A stretch of DNA of 47,033 nucleotides from CAVQRC01 sp963715045 (GTDB lineage Bacteria > Planctomycetota > Planctomycetia > Pirellulales > Lacipirellulaceae): the NCBI GenBank assembly GCA_963715045.1, contig CAVQRC010000015.1, forward strand, positions 1 to 47,033, given 5' to 3'. The translations under genes were made by a program, and so were the position numbers. Shown here in pieces: positions 1 through 7,434 of this stretch. The notes under the pieces were generated by a model that had not been told where the DNA came from, did no database searches, and saw only the letters and a list, made by a program, of their open reading frames with translations. Every line of letters begins with the position of its first letter. Positions within the stretch are counted from its first letter, which is position 1.

Positions 1-101
1 TCGTCGGCCAGGCAGGCGACGACTCGTCGCGGAGGCTCCTTTGGGCAGGTGAAAGTGGTCGGCTTCGCCGACCGACTGCTTCTCTCTCGTGATGCTGTTC
101 G

Positions 102-122
102 ATCGTTCGCGAAGCGAACGAT
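102..122. repeat. Palindromic repeat, copy 1 (9-bp arms)
   Basis: A perfect inverted repeat has arms ATCGTTCGC and GCGAACGAT around a 3-base loop. Near-identical palindromes lie at 12322-12342 and 13097-13116. A separate hairpin with arms GGTCGGC/GCCGACC and a TTC loop lies just upstream at 57-73. The rest of 1-390 holds no convincing gene on either strand. Confidence 0.7.
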
Positions 123-209
123 GCGGCTACGACACGTGAATCCTCTGCGTCGGCCTGCGAAATGCGTGCCGCCGTGCCGCCGCCGGGGTTCGAAATGCGC
201 CGCAGACAA

Positions 210-259
210 CCGTGGGCTACGCGAAGCCTCGCCAGAGGCTCGTCATCGCTCGCCCACGG
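210..259 (+). repeat. REP-like dispersed element, copy 1
   Basis: This 50-bp element is bounded by CCGTGGG and CCCACGG inverted ends, with an inner small stem around GCCTCGCCAGAGGC. A second copy of the same length lies inverted at 12176-12225. It resembles a REP/MITE-like palindromic repeat; no transposase is nearby. Confidence 0.65.
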
Positions 260-393
260 CTAAATGCTGCCGCTGCTTCGCAGCTGATCAACGCGTCGCG
301 TATCCTCCGTGTGACTGGTTCGACGGAACAAAGACCGGATCAAGACTCCTGATCAGTTGTCGGGGGCCCAGCGTCCGGCACCGCTTGGCCGCA

Positions 394-445
394 TTCAAAA
401 ACCAGTGAGGGTAACCTCGTGGACGTTCAAGTCCCCCATCCGGTA
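394..445 (+). pseudogene. 3' half of a tRNA-Leu (CAA), 5' half missing
   Basis: The segment has the exact geometry of the 3' half of a type II tRNA. It begins with anticodon loop TTCAAAA (394-400) and 3' anticodon stem ACCAG. A long variable arm follows with a GAGG/CCTC stem, then a 5-7-5 T-arm whose loop is TTCAAGT (426-432), then acceptor strand ATCCGGT and discriminator A at 445. No D-arm and no matching 5' anticodon stem precede it. A complementary ACCGGAT does occur at 334-340, but the spacer is far too long for a tRNA body. Two T-stem mismatches also suggest a decayed copy. Such 3' tRNA ends are commonly left at integration sites of mobile elements; that reading is inference. Confidence 0.6.
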
Positions 446-614
446 CTGCTGCTGTGCGATCGAAGCGGTGCGCAGCGCGTTTCGCGCCTCGAACCCAAGG
501 CGGTCTGATCGTTTTCATGACGCCAAAAAACGACGCCATGGCTCGAGAGCTCGAACGAGGGGCGTTCACTACAGCAGGTTGACGTCGCGATCGGCCAGGC
601 GATACCGGCATCTC

Positions 615-1016
615 GCAGTAAATCTCAATGGCATCAACCAGATGCTCGGGAGCGGCGGGCTCGGCAATCGTCAGGTCAACCCGGGCCCAATCGCCGCCGC
701 GCTTGGCGGCGCGTCGTGCGATGGCATGGTCGCAAAGAATCTGCCGCATGGCCCGCGCTGCCAGGCGGAAGAAGTGGGTCCGCTCGAGCGTTCCAACGGC
801 GTCATTTCGAATCAATTTGAGGTACGTCTCGTGGACCAGCTCCGTCGGGTCCAGTGCCAACGGGGACCGATTCCAGCGATACAGCGACGTCGCTAACGAT
901 TTCAGGTGATCGTAAACACGAGAAAACAGCGCGTCCGCAGCGCGGACGTCGCCCTGTGTGCTGTCGAGAAGCAGCTTCGTTGCGGTTTCGCCGTCTGTGT
1001 GGGACATCGGAGCCAT
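615..1016 (-). pseudogene. ECF sigma factor, truncated (region 2 only)
   Basis: Reading from 1016, the translation matches the N-terminal part of planctomycete/Verrucomicrobia-type ECF sigma factors. It includes a region 2-like stretch with ALDPTELVHETYLKLI and then RTHFFRLAARAMRQIL, followed by the basic RRAAKRGG segment. After DAIEIYC (near 615) the similarity stops and the frame runs on into unrelated residues to 288. The promoter -35-recognising region 4 is therefore absent. A second ATG lies at 1007. The intact family normally has about 190-200 residues; here about 134 recognisable ones remain. A functional sigma factor is unlikely. Confidence 0.7.
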
Positions 1017-1027
1017 CGTCTGCCGCA

Positions 1028-1107
1028 AACCCCTGGTAAACGAACCCCCTGGTAAACGAACCCCGTGGTAGACCGAACCCATGGGAGACCGAACCCATGG
1101 TAGACGG
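1028..1107 (-). repeat. Five imperfect 15-17-bp tandem repeats upstream of the sigma fragment
   Basis: Five head-to-tail units run 1028-1042, 1043-1058, 1059-1075, 1076-1091 and 1092-1107. All share the form AACCCC-TGG-A-ACG, seen on the plus strand. The array ends about 12 bp upstream of the sigma-factor start at 1016, where an operator or promoter would be expected. It could equally be a simple slippage array. Confidence 0.7.
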
Positions 1108-1187
1108 CCTGAATCACCAAGGCCACATCCACAGGTGTCGCGAACGCTGGACCACGAACTGATCGCAGCGTGGAACTCCGAGATGCC

Positions 1188-1217
1188 CCGCGACCGGGGA
1201 ATTCTGTCGCTGAAGCC
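1188..1217 (+). repeat. Dispersed ~52-bp element, partial copy 1
   Basis: The core ACCGGGGAATTCTGTCGCTG followed by AAGCC matches the left half of the element found in fuller form at 28294, 45246 and, inverted, at 11838 and 36724. The right half (GATCGGCTCTTA in other copies) is not recognisable here. No plus-strand gene follows it. Confidence 0.5.
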
Positions 1218-1282
1218 GTGCTGAAGTCTGAAGTCCGCAGGCAAGCTTGCCCGCGCAACTCACTGAGAAAGCGGTATGGGTA

Positions 1283-2389
1283 CTACCCTGTGGAGCCCCC
1301 GTTGGCCGGGCCCGGGAAGCTCAGCACATCGGGAACTTTCTCGTGCTCCGGTTCCGCGACCGCCTCCGCTTTGCCCGTCGTCGGAATGAGATCGACGACG
1401 TCCGTGATATCAATCATGCCGACCGGCCGGCCAGCCGCGTCGATGACGGGAAGTTCACTGATCTTTTGCTGCGCCATCACCGAGACCGCGTCGCTCAGCA
1501 GCGAGCCGGTGGTGATCGTACGCGGGGATTTCGTCATCACTTGCCGAATGCCACCGTCCAGCTCCGGTTCCCGCCTGCATTCCAGCATCCGAGCCAGATC
1601 GCTATCGGTGAAGATTCCGACGAGGATTCCGTCCGCATCGATCAACATCGTGGCCCCCGTTCGGCGTGCCGGCTTGCTTGCCTGGACCAGCACTTCGCGA
1701 ACCGTCCCCGAAGCATCAGCGATCCGGCAATCCGAAAGTCGCCGCATCACTTCATCCACTTTGGCCAGCTTTCTGCCCAGGCTTCCGCCCGGATGGAATC
1801 TGGCGAAATCTTCGCGCCCGAACTGCCGCATGCGGCTGATGACCAGCGCCAGGGCGTCACCGATCGCCAGCATCGCGGTGGTACTCGTGCTGGGGGCTAG
1901 TCCCAGCGAGCAGGCTTCCTGCAGCGGCCCCAGTTCCAGAACCACGGCGGCGGTCTTTCCCAGCGAGCTGGCCGCGTCGCGGGTCACCGCGACGAGAGGA
2001 ATCTGCATGCTTTGCAAGGAAGGCAACAACCTCACGATCTCTTCGGTCTCACCGCTGAACGAGAACGCGAGGATGCTGTCATTCTGATGGATACGGCCCA
2101 GATCGCCGTGAATGGCTTCGCCCGGATGCAGGAAATGACTGTTCGTCCCGGTCGAGCCGAGGCTGGCAGCGACTTTCTGGGCAATCAGCCCGGCTTTCCC
2201 CATCCCGGTCGTAATCACGCTGCCAGGGCAGCGAAGCAAGGCCTCGACCGCGTCACAAAACTCGAACTGCAGGCGTTCGGAGAGCCCCAGTAACGCCTCA
2301 CCCTCGGCCCGCAACACCTCACGGCCGTACCGCAGCTGTTCGAATCGAGACAAGCCCGCAGAGGTCTGGACAGCTTCCATGCGCGTCAC
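1283..2389 (-). CDS. kdsD: Arabinose-5-phosphate isomerase, KpsF/GutQ (KdsD) family, intact copy A
   Basis: Family members interconvert ribulose 5-phosphate and arabinose 5-phosphate in the cytoplasm, the first step towards KDO for lipopolysaccharide. The 368-residue protein has an SIS domain (about 35-190) with TGMGKAGLIAQK, SFSGETEE and EACSLGLAPSTSTTAML. The linker HPGGSLGRKL follows, then two CBS domains (about 215-272 and 285-340). It is longer than the usual ~325 residues because of extensions at both ends. The chosen start is a GTG at 2389, preceded by AGGGA at good spacing; an ATG at 2380 is the alternative. It lies 95 bp downstream of a DinB-like gene. Both genes are repeated immediately upstream in a tandem duplication, where the second isomerase copy is broken. 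Confidence 0.88.
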   Translation of the reverse strand: MTRMEAVQTSAGLSRFEQLRYGREVLRAEGEALLGLSERLQFEFCDAVEALLRCPGSVITTGMGKAGLIAQKVAASLGSTGTNSHFLHPGEAIHGDLGRIHQNDSILAFSFSGETEEIVRLLPSLQSMQIPLVAVTRDAASSLGKTAAVVLELGPLQEACSLGLAPSTSTTAMLAIGDALALVISRMRQFGREDFARFHPGGSLGRKLAKVDEVMRRLSDCRIADASGTVREVLVQASKPARRTGATMLIDADGILVGIFTDSDLARMLECRREPELDGGIRQVMTKSPRTITTGSLLSDAVSVMAQQKISELPVIDAAGRPVGMIDITDVVDLIPTTGKAEAVAEPEHEKVPDVLSFPGPANGGSTG

Positions 2390-3120
2390 TCATCTTCCCT
2401 GGCTTCGATTCGGAGATCCTCGAGGGGGGCGGGATTGTAATGGCAGGCGTCATTGGTCGCAACGCGAACCCGCGCCACCCGACGTTACATCAGGATCGGT
2501 TTGCCGAGCCGCCGGCGAATGATCACGAACTGGCCGGCGTGCATCAGCGGATGCGAGGCGATCAGCATGAACATGTCGCCCATCGTGGGGCAAAATTGGC
2601 GAAAGTCCTCAGGAGCCGGCCGATCCAGATCGGCCTCCGGATAGGCCTCGAGGGCCGCCAGCGACGCGTTACGGACCTTGTCGAAGAGCTCGACATACGT
2701 CGCTTTATTGAAGAAGCTGGCCGGGTCGTCGTTGCCGCAGGCGTCCTTCAAATGGGCTTCGGCGAATCCCTCGGGAAGTTCCGTGCCCTGCCCGGGAGCG
2801 ACCTGTTCGAGCAAGTTGACCTCCGACGCAATCAGGTGCCCCAACTGCCAGGCCAGGTGATTGCAGCCCTCGCCCGGCCGCAGCATCAGATCGGCGTCCT
2901 CGAGATCGCTGATGTAGGCGTTGAGGACCATCGAGCTGAGGTTCGTGGACGAACGGATCGCGTCTTTGGCGTTCATCAAAAAGACTCCTGAAATGGAAAT
3001 GCGTGAGGCCGAAGCGGGATTGGATTGCCCGAAGTTTATCAGATGGAGGGATGCGGTTGGCAAGGGTGTCGATCGCGGCGTGGCTAAGTCGAAGGCAAGC
3101 CCTGGCGACGCGACGGTCGC
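1344..3120. repeat. Tandem duplication, unit A
   Basis: This segment is repeated at 3126-4902 with a constant offset of 1781-1782 bases. By eye there are about ten substitutions and two single-base indels, close to 99% identity. The two units are separated by only five bases (3121-3125). The unit contains most of the isomerase gene, the 95-bp spacer, the DinB-like gene and its upstream region. Confidence 0.95.
2485..2976 (-). CDS. DinB/YfiT-like putative metal-dependent protein, copy A
   Basis: This 163-residue cytoplasmic protein is likely a four-helix DinB-superfamily member. Histidines at about 47 (LAWQLGHL), 142 and 146 (SHPLMHAGQ) sit where the family's metal-binding triad is expected. 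The family includes thiol-dependent transferases and damage-inducible proteins, so no substrate can be assigned. The ATG at 2976 is chosen because AGGAGT lies just upstream; the open frame extends to 3195 without homology. It is followed on the same strand by the isomerase gene, and co-transcription is plausible. An identical protein is encoded by the duplicate at 4267-4758. Confidence 0.75.
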   Translation of the reverse strand: MNAKDAIRSSTNLSSMVLNAYISDLEDADLMLRPGEGCNHLAWQLGHLIASEVNLLEQVAPGQGTELPEGFAEAHLKDACGNDDPASFFNKATYVELFDKVRNASLAALEAYPEADLDRPAPEDFRQFCPTMGDMFMLIASHPLMHAGQFVIIRRRLGKPILM

Positions 3121-3125
3121 GATTT

Positions 3126-4170
3126 TGCTCCGGTTCCGCGACCGCATCCGCTTTGCCCGTCGTCGGAATGAGATCGACGACGTCCGTGATATCAATCATG
3201 CCGACCGGCCGGCCGGCCGCGTCGATGACGGGAAGTTCACTGATCTTTTGCTGCGCCATCACCGAGACCGCGTCGCTCAGCAGCGAGCCGGTAGTGATCG
3301 TACGCGGGGATTTCGTCATCACTTGCCGAATGCCACCGTCCAGCTCCGGTTCCCGCCTGCATTCCAGCATCCGAGCCAGATCGCTGTCGGTGAAGATTCC
3401 GACGAGGATTCCGTCCGCATCGATCAACATCGTGGCCCCCGTTCGGCGTGCCGGCTTGCTTGCCTGGACCAGCACTTCGCGAACCGTCCCCGAAGCATCA
3501 GCGATCCGGCAATCCGAAAGTCGCCGCATCACTTCATCCACTTTGGCCAGCTTTCTGCCCAGGCTTCCGCCCGGATGGAATCTGGCGAAATCTTCGCGCC
3601 GAACTGCCGCATGCGGCTGATGACCAGCGCCAGGGCGTCACCGATCGCCAGCATCGCGGTGGTACTCGTGCTGGGGGCCAGTCCCAGCGAGCAGGCTTCC
3701 TGCAGCGGCCCCAGTTCCAGAACCACGGCAGCGGTCTTTCCCAGCGAGCTGGCCGCGTCGCGGGTCACCGCGACGAGAGGAATCTGCATGCTTTGCAAGG
3801 AAGGCAACAACCTCACGATCTCTTCGGTCTCACCGCTGAACGAGAACGCGAGGATGCTGTCATTCTGATGGATACGGCCCAGATCGCCGTGAATGGCTTC
3901 GCCCGGATGCAGGAAATGACTGTTCGTCCCGGTCGAGCCGAGGCTGGCAGCGACTTTCTGGGCAATCAGCCCGGCTTTCCCCATCCCGGTCGTAATCACG
4001 CTGCCAGGGCAGCGAAGCAAGGCCTCGACCGCGTCGCAAAACTCGAACTGCAGGCGTTCGGAGAGACCCAGTAACGCCTCACCCTCGGCCCGCAACACCT
4101 CACGGCCGTACCGCAGCTGTTCGAATCGAGACAAGCCCGCAGAGGTCTGGACAGCTTCCATGCGCGTCAC
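3126..4170 (-). pseudogene. KpsF/GutQ isomerase copy B: frameshifted and 3'-truncated
   Basis: The frame from the GTG at 4170 matches copy A through residue 191 (RMRQFG) and then shifts, because unit B has one C fewer in the run near 3599. The SIS domain is therefore complete, but the CBS region reads in a different frame (recognisable from 3541 down to about 3126). The last ~20 codons of copy A are absent because the duplication junction lies there; the frame instead runs into the DinB upstream region. A free SIS-only product of 213 residues could be made, but I judge this a broken duplicate. Confidence 0.85.
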
Positions 4171-4266
4171 TCATCTTCCCTGGCTTCGATTCGGAGATCC
4201 TCGAGGGGGGCGGGATTGTAATGGCAGGCGTCATTGGTCGCAACGCGAACCCGCGCCGACCCGACG

Positions 4267-4758
4267 TTACATCAGGATCGGTTTGCCGAGCCGCCGGCGA
4301 ATGATCACGAACTGGCCGGCGTGCATCAGCGGATGCGAGGCGATCAGCATGAACATGTCGCCCATCGTGGGGCAAAATTGGCGAAAGTCCTCAGGAGCCG
4401 GCCGATCCAGATCGGCCTCCGGATAGGCCTCGAGGGCCGCCAGCGACGCGTTACGGACCTTGTCGAAGAGCTCGACATACGTCGCCTTATTGAAGAAGCT
4501 GGCCGGGTCGTCGTTGCCGCAGGCGTCCTTCAAATGGGCTTCGGCGAATCCCTCAGGAAGTTCCGTGCCCTGCCCGGGAGCGACCTGTTCGAGCAAGTTG
4601 ACCTCCGACGCAATCAGGTGCCCCAACTGCCAGGCCAGGTGATTGCAGCCCTCGCCCGGCCGCAGCATCAGATCGGCGTCCTCGAGATCGCTGATGTAGG
4701 CGTTGAGGACCATCGAGCTGAGGTTCGTGGACGAACGGATCGCGTCTTTGGCGTTCAT
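4267..4758 (-). CDS. DinB/YfiT-like protein, copy B
   Basis: The translation is identical to that of the 2485-2976 gene: 163 residues, with the same candidate metal-binding histidines near 47, 142 and 146. The nucleotide differences I saw between copies within the gene are silent. The ribosome-binding site AGGAGT is also conserved. The downstream neighbour is the broken isomerase copy. Because both DinB-like copies are intact, gene dosage is doubled, unless the duplication is an assembly artefact. Confidence 0.75.
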   Translation of the reverse strand: MNAKDAIRSSTNLSSMVLNAYISDLEDADLMLRPGEGCNHLAWQLGHLIASEVNLLEQVAPGQGTELPEGFAEAHLKDACGNDDPASFFNKATYVELFDKVRNASLAALEAYPEADLDRPAPEDFRQFCPTMGDMFMLIASHPLMHAGQFVIIRRRLGKPILM

Positions 4759-5002
4759 CAAAAAGACTCCTGAAATGGAAATGCGTGAGGCCGAAGCGGG
4801 ATTGGATTGCCCGAAGTTTATCAGATGGAGGGATGCGGTTGGCAAGGGTGTCGATCGCGGCGTGGCTAAGTCGAAGGCAAGCCCTGGCGACGCGCCGGTC
4901 GCAACCCCCCCACGGCTTGCCGGCAGACGCACAAGCGGACATCTTAACGGCAGATCCCCACCGCGAATCCTCAGCAGCCGATCCCAACATAGAAATCCCG
5001 AG

Positions 5003-5581
5003 ATGCTCATCGCCCAGCCGGCCGGCCACTATCATTTTCTCAAGGGCATCGCTCCCTACTCTTGCGGAGTGGTCGCCGACCCGGGCTACGAAATCGTCCG
5101 CGTGGCCCTGGCAACCCCGCTGGCCTGGAGGGACGGTTTCCGCCGCGTGGACGAACATCTACGCCGAGCGGGCCTTGGCCGGCAGACGTTATGCGCGATG
5201 GAATTGCGCTCGCCGAAACCGTTCACGATGCCGGGGTTCATCGCATTCAACCAGTCCTACTGTGCGGTTTTGCGATCCTGGGACTTGTTCGTCGACGACC
5301 TCAACCCGATCGCACGGACAAACGTCTGTCCGCTTGACGACCCGCCCGAAGTACCTTCGCTGCATGCCTTCTGCTACGTGCAACCGAATCCGAATATAAT
5401 CCGCCCGACGCTGATCGTGGCGGGAGCCGGAGAACTGCGGGACGGCGTTTTGAAGGAAACGGAGATCATTCGCCCGGGTGACGTCAGCCCGGCCGCGATG
5501 CTTGAGAAAGCGACGTACGTCATGCGCGTGATGGACGAGCGATTGCGGGGTCTCGGTGGAGATTGGAGTCATGATCCGTGA
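5003..5581 (+). CDS. RidA/YjgF-superfamily-like protein
   Basis: The 192-residue protein has a pattern recalling RidA-type enamine/imine deaminases: a FRRVDEHLRRAGL helix, then GFIAFNQSYCAVL, then NPIARTNVCP and LHAFCYVQP near the strand that normally carries the conserved Arg. It is longer than classic RidA (~130 residues). Assignment is by recognition only and is moderate. The ATG at 5003 follows a GAAATCCCGAG stretch with a weak Shine-Dalgarno; the frame is open further upstream but lies in the duplication border. It overlaps the next ORF by 11 bases and appears to be the first gene of a four-gene operon with a dimethylformamidase-like subunit and an enolase-superfamily enzyme. That suggests a role in degrading an amide- or amine-containing small molecule. 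Confidence 0.55.
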   Translation: MLIAQPAGHYHFLKGIAPYSCGVVADPGYEIVRVALATPLAWRDGFRRVDEHLRRAGLGRQTLCAMELRSPKPFTMPGFIAFNQSYCAVLRSWDLFVDDLNPIARTNVCPLDDPPEVPSLHAFCYVQPNPNIIRPTLIVAGAGELRDGVLKETEIIRPGDVSPAAMLEKATYVMRVMDERLRGLGGDWSHDP

Positions 5582-5762
5582 CGTCGGCGTCTACACGGTT
5601 CACGGGCTCGACCGGATTCAGCAGCAGGTTCTCCTGCCAGCGTTGGGTCAGGCTCGTCGCTGGGGAATCCACTGGTACCACGCCCGTCCGCCGGTCGTGA
5701 ACATCGACTTCGAGATGGATCTGCGGGGGGTCGTCACCGAGTTGCATGACATTGATCCATGA
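5571..5762 (+). CDS. Small hypothetical protein in the RidA/DMFase-like operon
   Basis: A 63-residue ORF begins at ATG 5571, inside the end of the preceding gene. Its stop overlaps the next start in an ATGA arrangement at 5759-5762. Both overlaps argue for translational coupling and hence a real gene. I recognise no domain, and it has no signal peptide or membrane segment. Known N,N-dimethylformamidases have a small and a large subunit, and the position just before the large-subunit-like gene invites comparison. This protein is only about half the size of the known small subunit, so I do not assign it. Confidence 0.5.
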   Translation: MIRDVGVYTVHGLDRIQQQVLLPALGQARRWGIHWYHARPPVVNIDFEMDLRGVVTELHDIDP

Positions 5763-7388
5763 ATCGTAAAATGCTGGACGCTGGCACGCTGATCGGGTAC
5801 GTGAGCGACGAGCGTTACGTGGCGATTGCTGACTGCGCAGTGCTGTTCGAACGCGACGGCCACGGCCACGCGTTCGCCACGCGGTCGACCGCCACCGGTG
5901 CGGTCTACGCCGAATTGGAACCCGGAGAGTACGCCGTCGCACTCAACGCCAGAGGCTTCGGGCCCAAACGGATAAGGATCCAGGTCGGCACGGGGACGCC
6001 CCATCAGTTTCGCCTGTTGTCGCCCGGTCTGCTCGGTTACGCCTGGCCCAAATGGGTGCAGGCCGGTGAGGAATCCGAGTTTCGCGTGCATGCCAACGAA
6101 GCCTACAAGCTCTCGCTGTGGCGGTATGGCTATCGCAAGCGACGGGTCCGGAAGATCGGCTGGTTCGACGAGCATGGCCCCGGGGCAACCGTTCAGATCA
6201 CTCCCGATGGCGACTATACCCGCGGCGGCGTCGAGTGGAATCGCTGGGGTTACACGAGTCCCCACCACCGGCAGTTACTCGCGGCGCCCGGCCGAGTCGG
6301 GGCTGTACTACTTCCACGCCCAGACTGCGTCAGGACAGTTTTCCTCGTTTCCCTGGATTGTCGCCCCCGCATCCCGATCCGCCCCGATCGCCGTGCTGGC
6401 CGCGAATATCACCTGGAACGCCTACAACAACTTCGGCGGGCGGAGCAACTACATCCACCCTCACCGATTGCCGCCCACACCCACGCTCAACGCCCGCCTG
6501 GAATTGAGCCGCTACACCGATCCGGAGCACCTCGACTATCGCGGGGGGCACTATGAACCGCTCTCGTTCGAGCGACCCGAGCCGATCAACGTCATTGGAG
6601 AGCATGAAGAGATTCTGGATCCGATTGAAGGACGCGCGGCCTGTCATCTGGCGGCGGCCGAATGGCGGTTGCTGGGATGGCTGGAGCGGGAAGGTTTCCG
6701 CTACGATCTGTACGCAGAGACGCAGTTCCATTCTGGCACCCTCCAACTCGATGATTACCAGCTGCTGATTATCGACACGCATCCCGAATACTGGTCGGCG
6801 GACATGTATCACCGCTTGAAGTCGTGGGTCTTCGAGCGGGGCGGCCGGCTGATGTACCTCGGCGGCAACGGCCTGAACTGCGAAGTCGAGTTCATCGACG
6901 AGCACGCGTGTATCTATCGCAATGAAGACGCGCGGCGATTGCGTGACCCGGCGCTCGGGCTGGAAAGCCGTTTCCACCAGCGGCAGGAATCCGAAGCGAA
7001 CCTGCTGGGAGTCGTGTTCGACGATCGCGGTGTGATGACCGCCGCACCGTACGAGGTGGTCGACGACACGCATTGGTGTTTCGCCGGTACGGGCCTCCGA
7101 CGCGGCGACCAGTTCGGCATCAAATCCCAGCACGAGCGGGTGCCGGGCGGCGCTTCGGGGCATGAAACCGACAAGCGTTCCAAGAGTTCACCCGCCAACA
7201 CGCGAATCCTGGCAAGAGGACTGAATCCTGGCGGGGGCGGAGCGGAGATGGTGATTCACGAGCCGCCCGGCGGTGGGGCCGTGTTCTCGGTCGGATCGAT
7301 CTGCTGGCCAAGTTCGCTGCTCGTGGACGAAGGCGTTTCGCAAATCACGGCCAATGTCGTCCGCCGCTTCTGCGGGCTGTCCGAGTGA
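5759..7388 (+). pseudogene. N,N-dimethylformamidase large-subunit-like protein, one frameshift
   Basis: Reading in two frames gives about 540 residues resembling the large (beta) subunit of N,N-dimethylformamidase. That enzyme hydrolyses the amide bond of dimethylformamide. The C-terminal half is clearest: NITWNAYNNFGGRSNY, SFERPEPINV, AAAEWRLLGWLEREGF, and LLIIDTHPEYWS leading to GGRLMYLGGNG. The N-terminal part reads from ATG 5759 to about 6290. The remainder is in the next frame, because one extra G lies in CGCCCGGCCGAG at 6285-6295; removing it joins LLAAP to AESGLYYF. The rest of the gene looks intact, so a sequencing error or very recent lesion is likely. It is coupled by ATGA to the gene before it. 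The actual substrate is unknown. Confidence 0.7.
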
Positions 7389-7434
7389 ACGCAGTGATCC
7401 GATCCGCAACACATCGAGCCAACGGTACTTGTCC

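Larger units (their letters stand above)
3126..4902. repeat. Tandem duplication, unit B
   Basis: This is the second copy of the 1344-3120 segment in the same orientation. Identity stops abruptly at 4902/3120 and at 1344/3126. Relative to unit A it lacks one C near 3599 and has one extra G near 4258. The near-identity points to a recent event, or to an assembly artefact. Confidence 0.95.

Noticed and set aside
49..408. 119-codon plus-strand open frame at the left edge
   Set aside because: It runs through palindromes, the REP-like element and into the tRNA fragment, with no family-like motif.
1..445. Group I intron interrupting a tRNA-Leu anticodon loop
   Set aside because: The 3' tRNA half fits, but no 5' half with a D-arm is found in the 390 bases upstream, and I see no P3-P7 core.
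5571..5762. Small subunit of N,N-dimethylformamidase
   Set aside because: The position fits, but at 63 residues it is about half the size of the known subunit and I see no shared motif.
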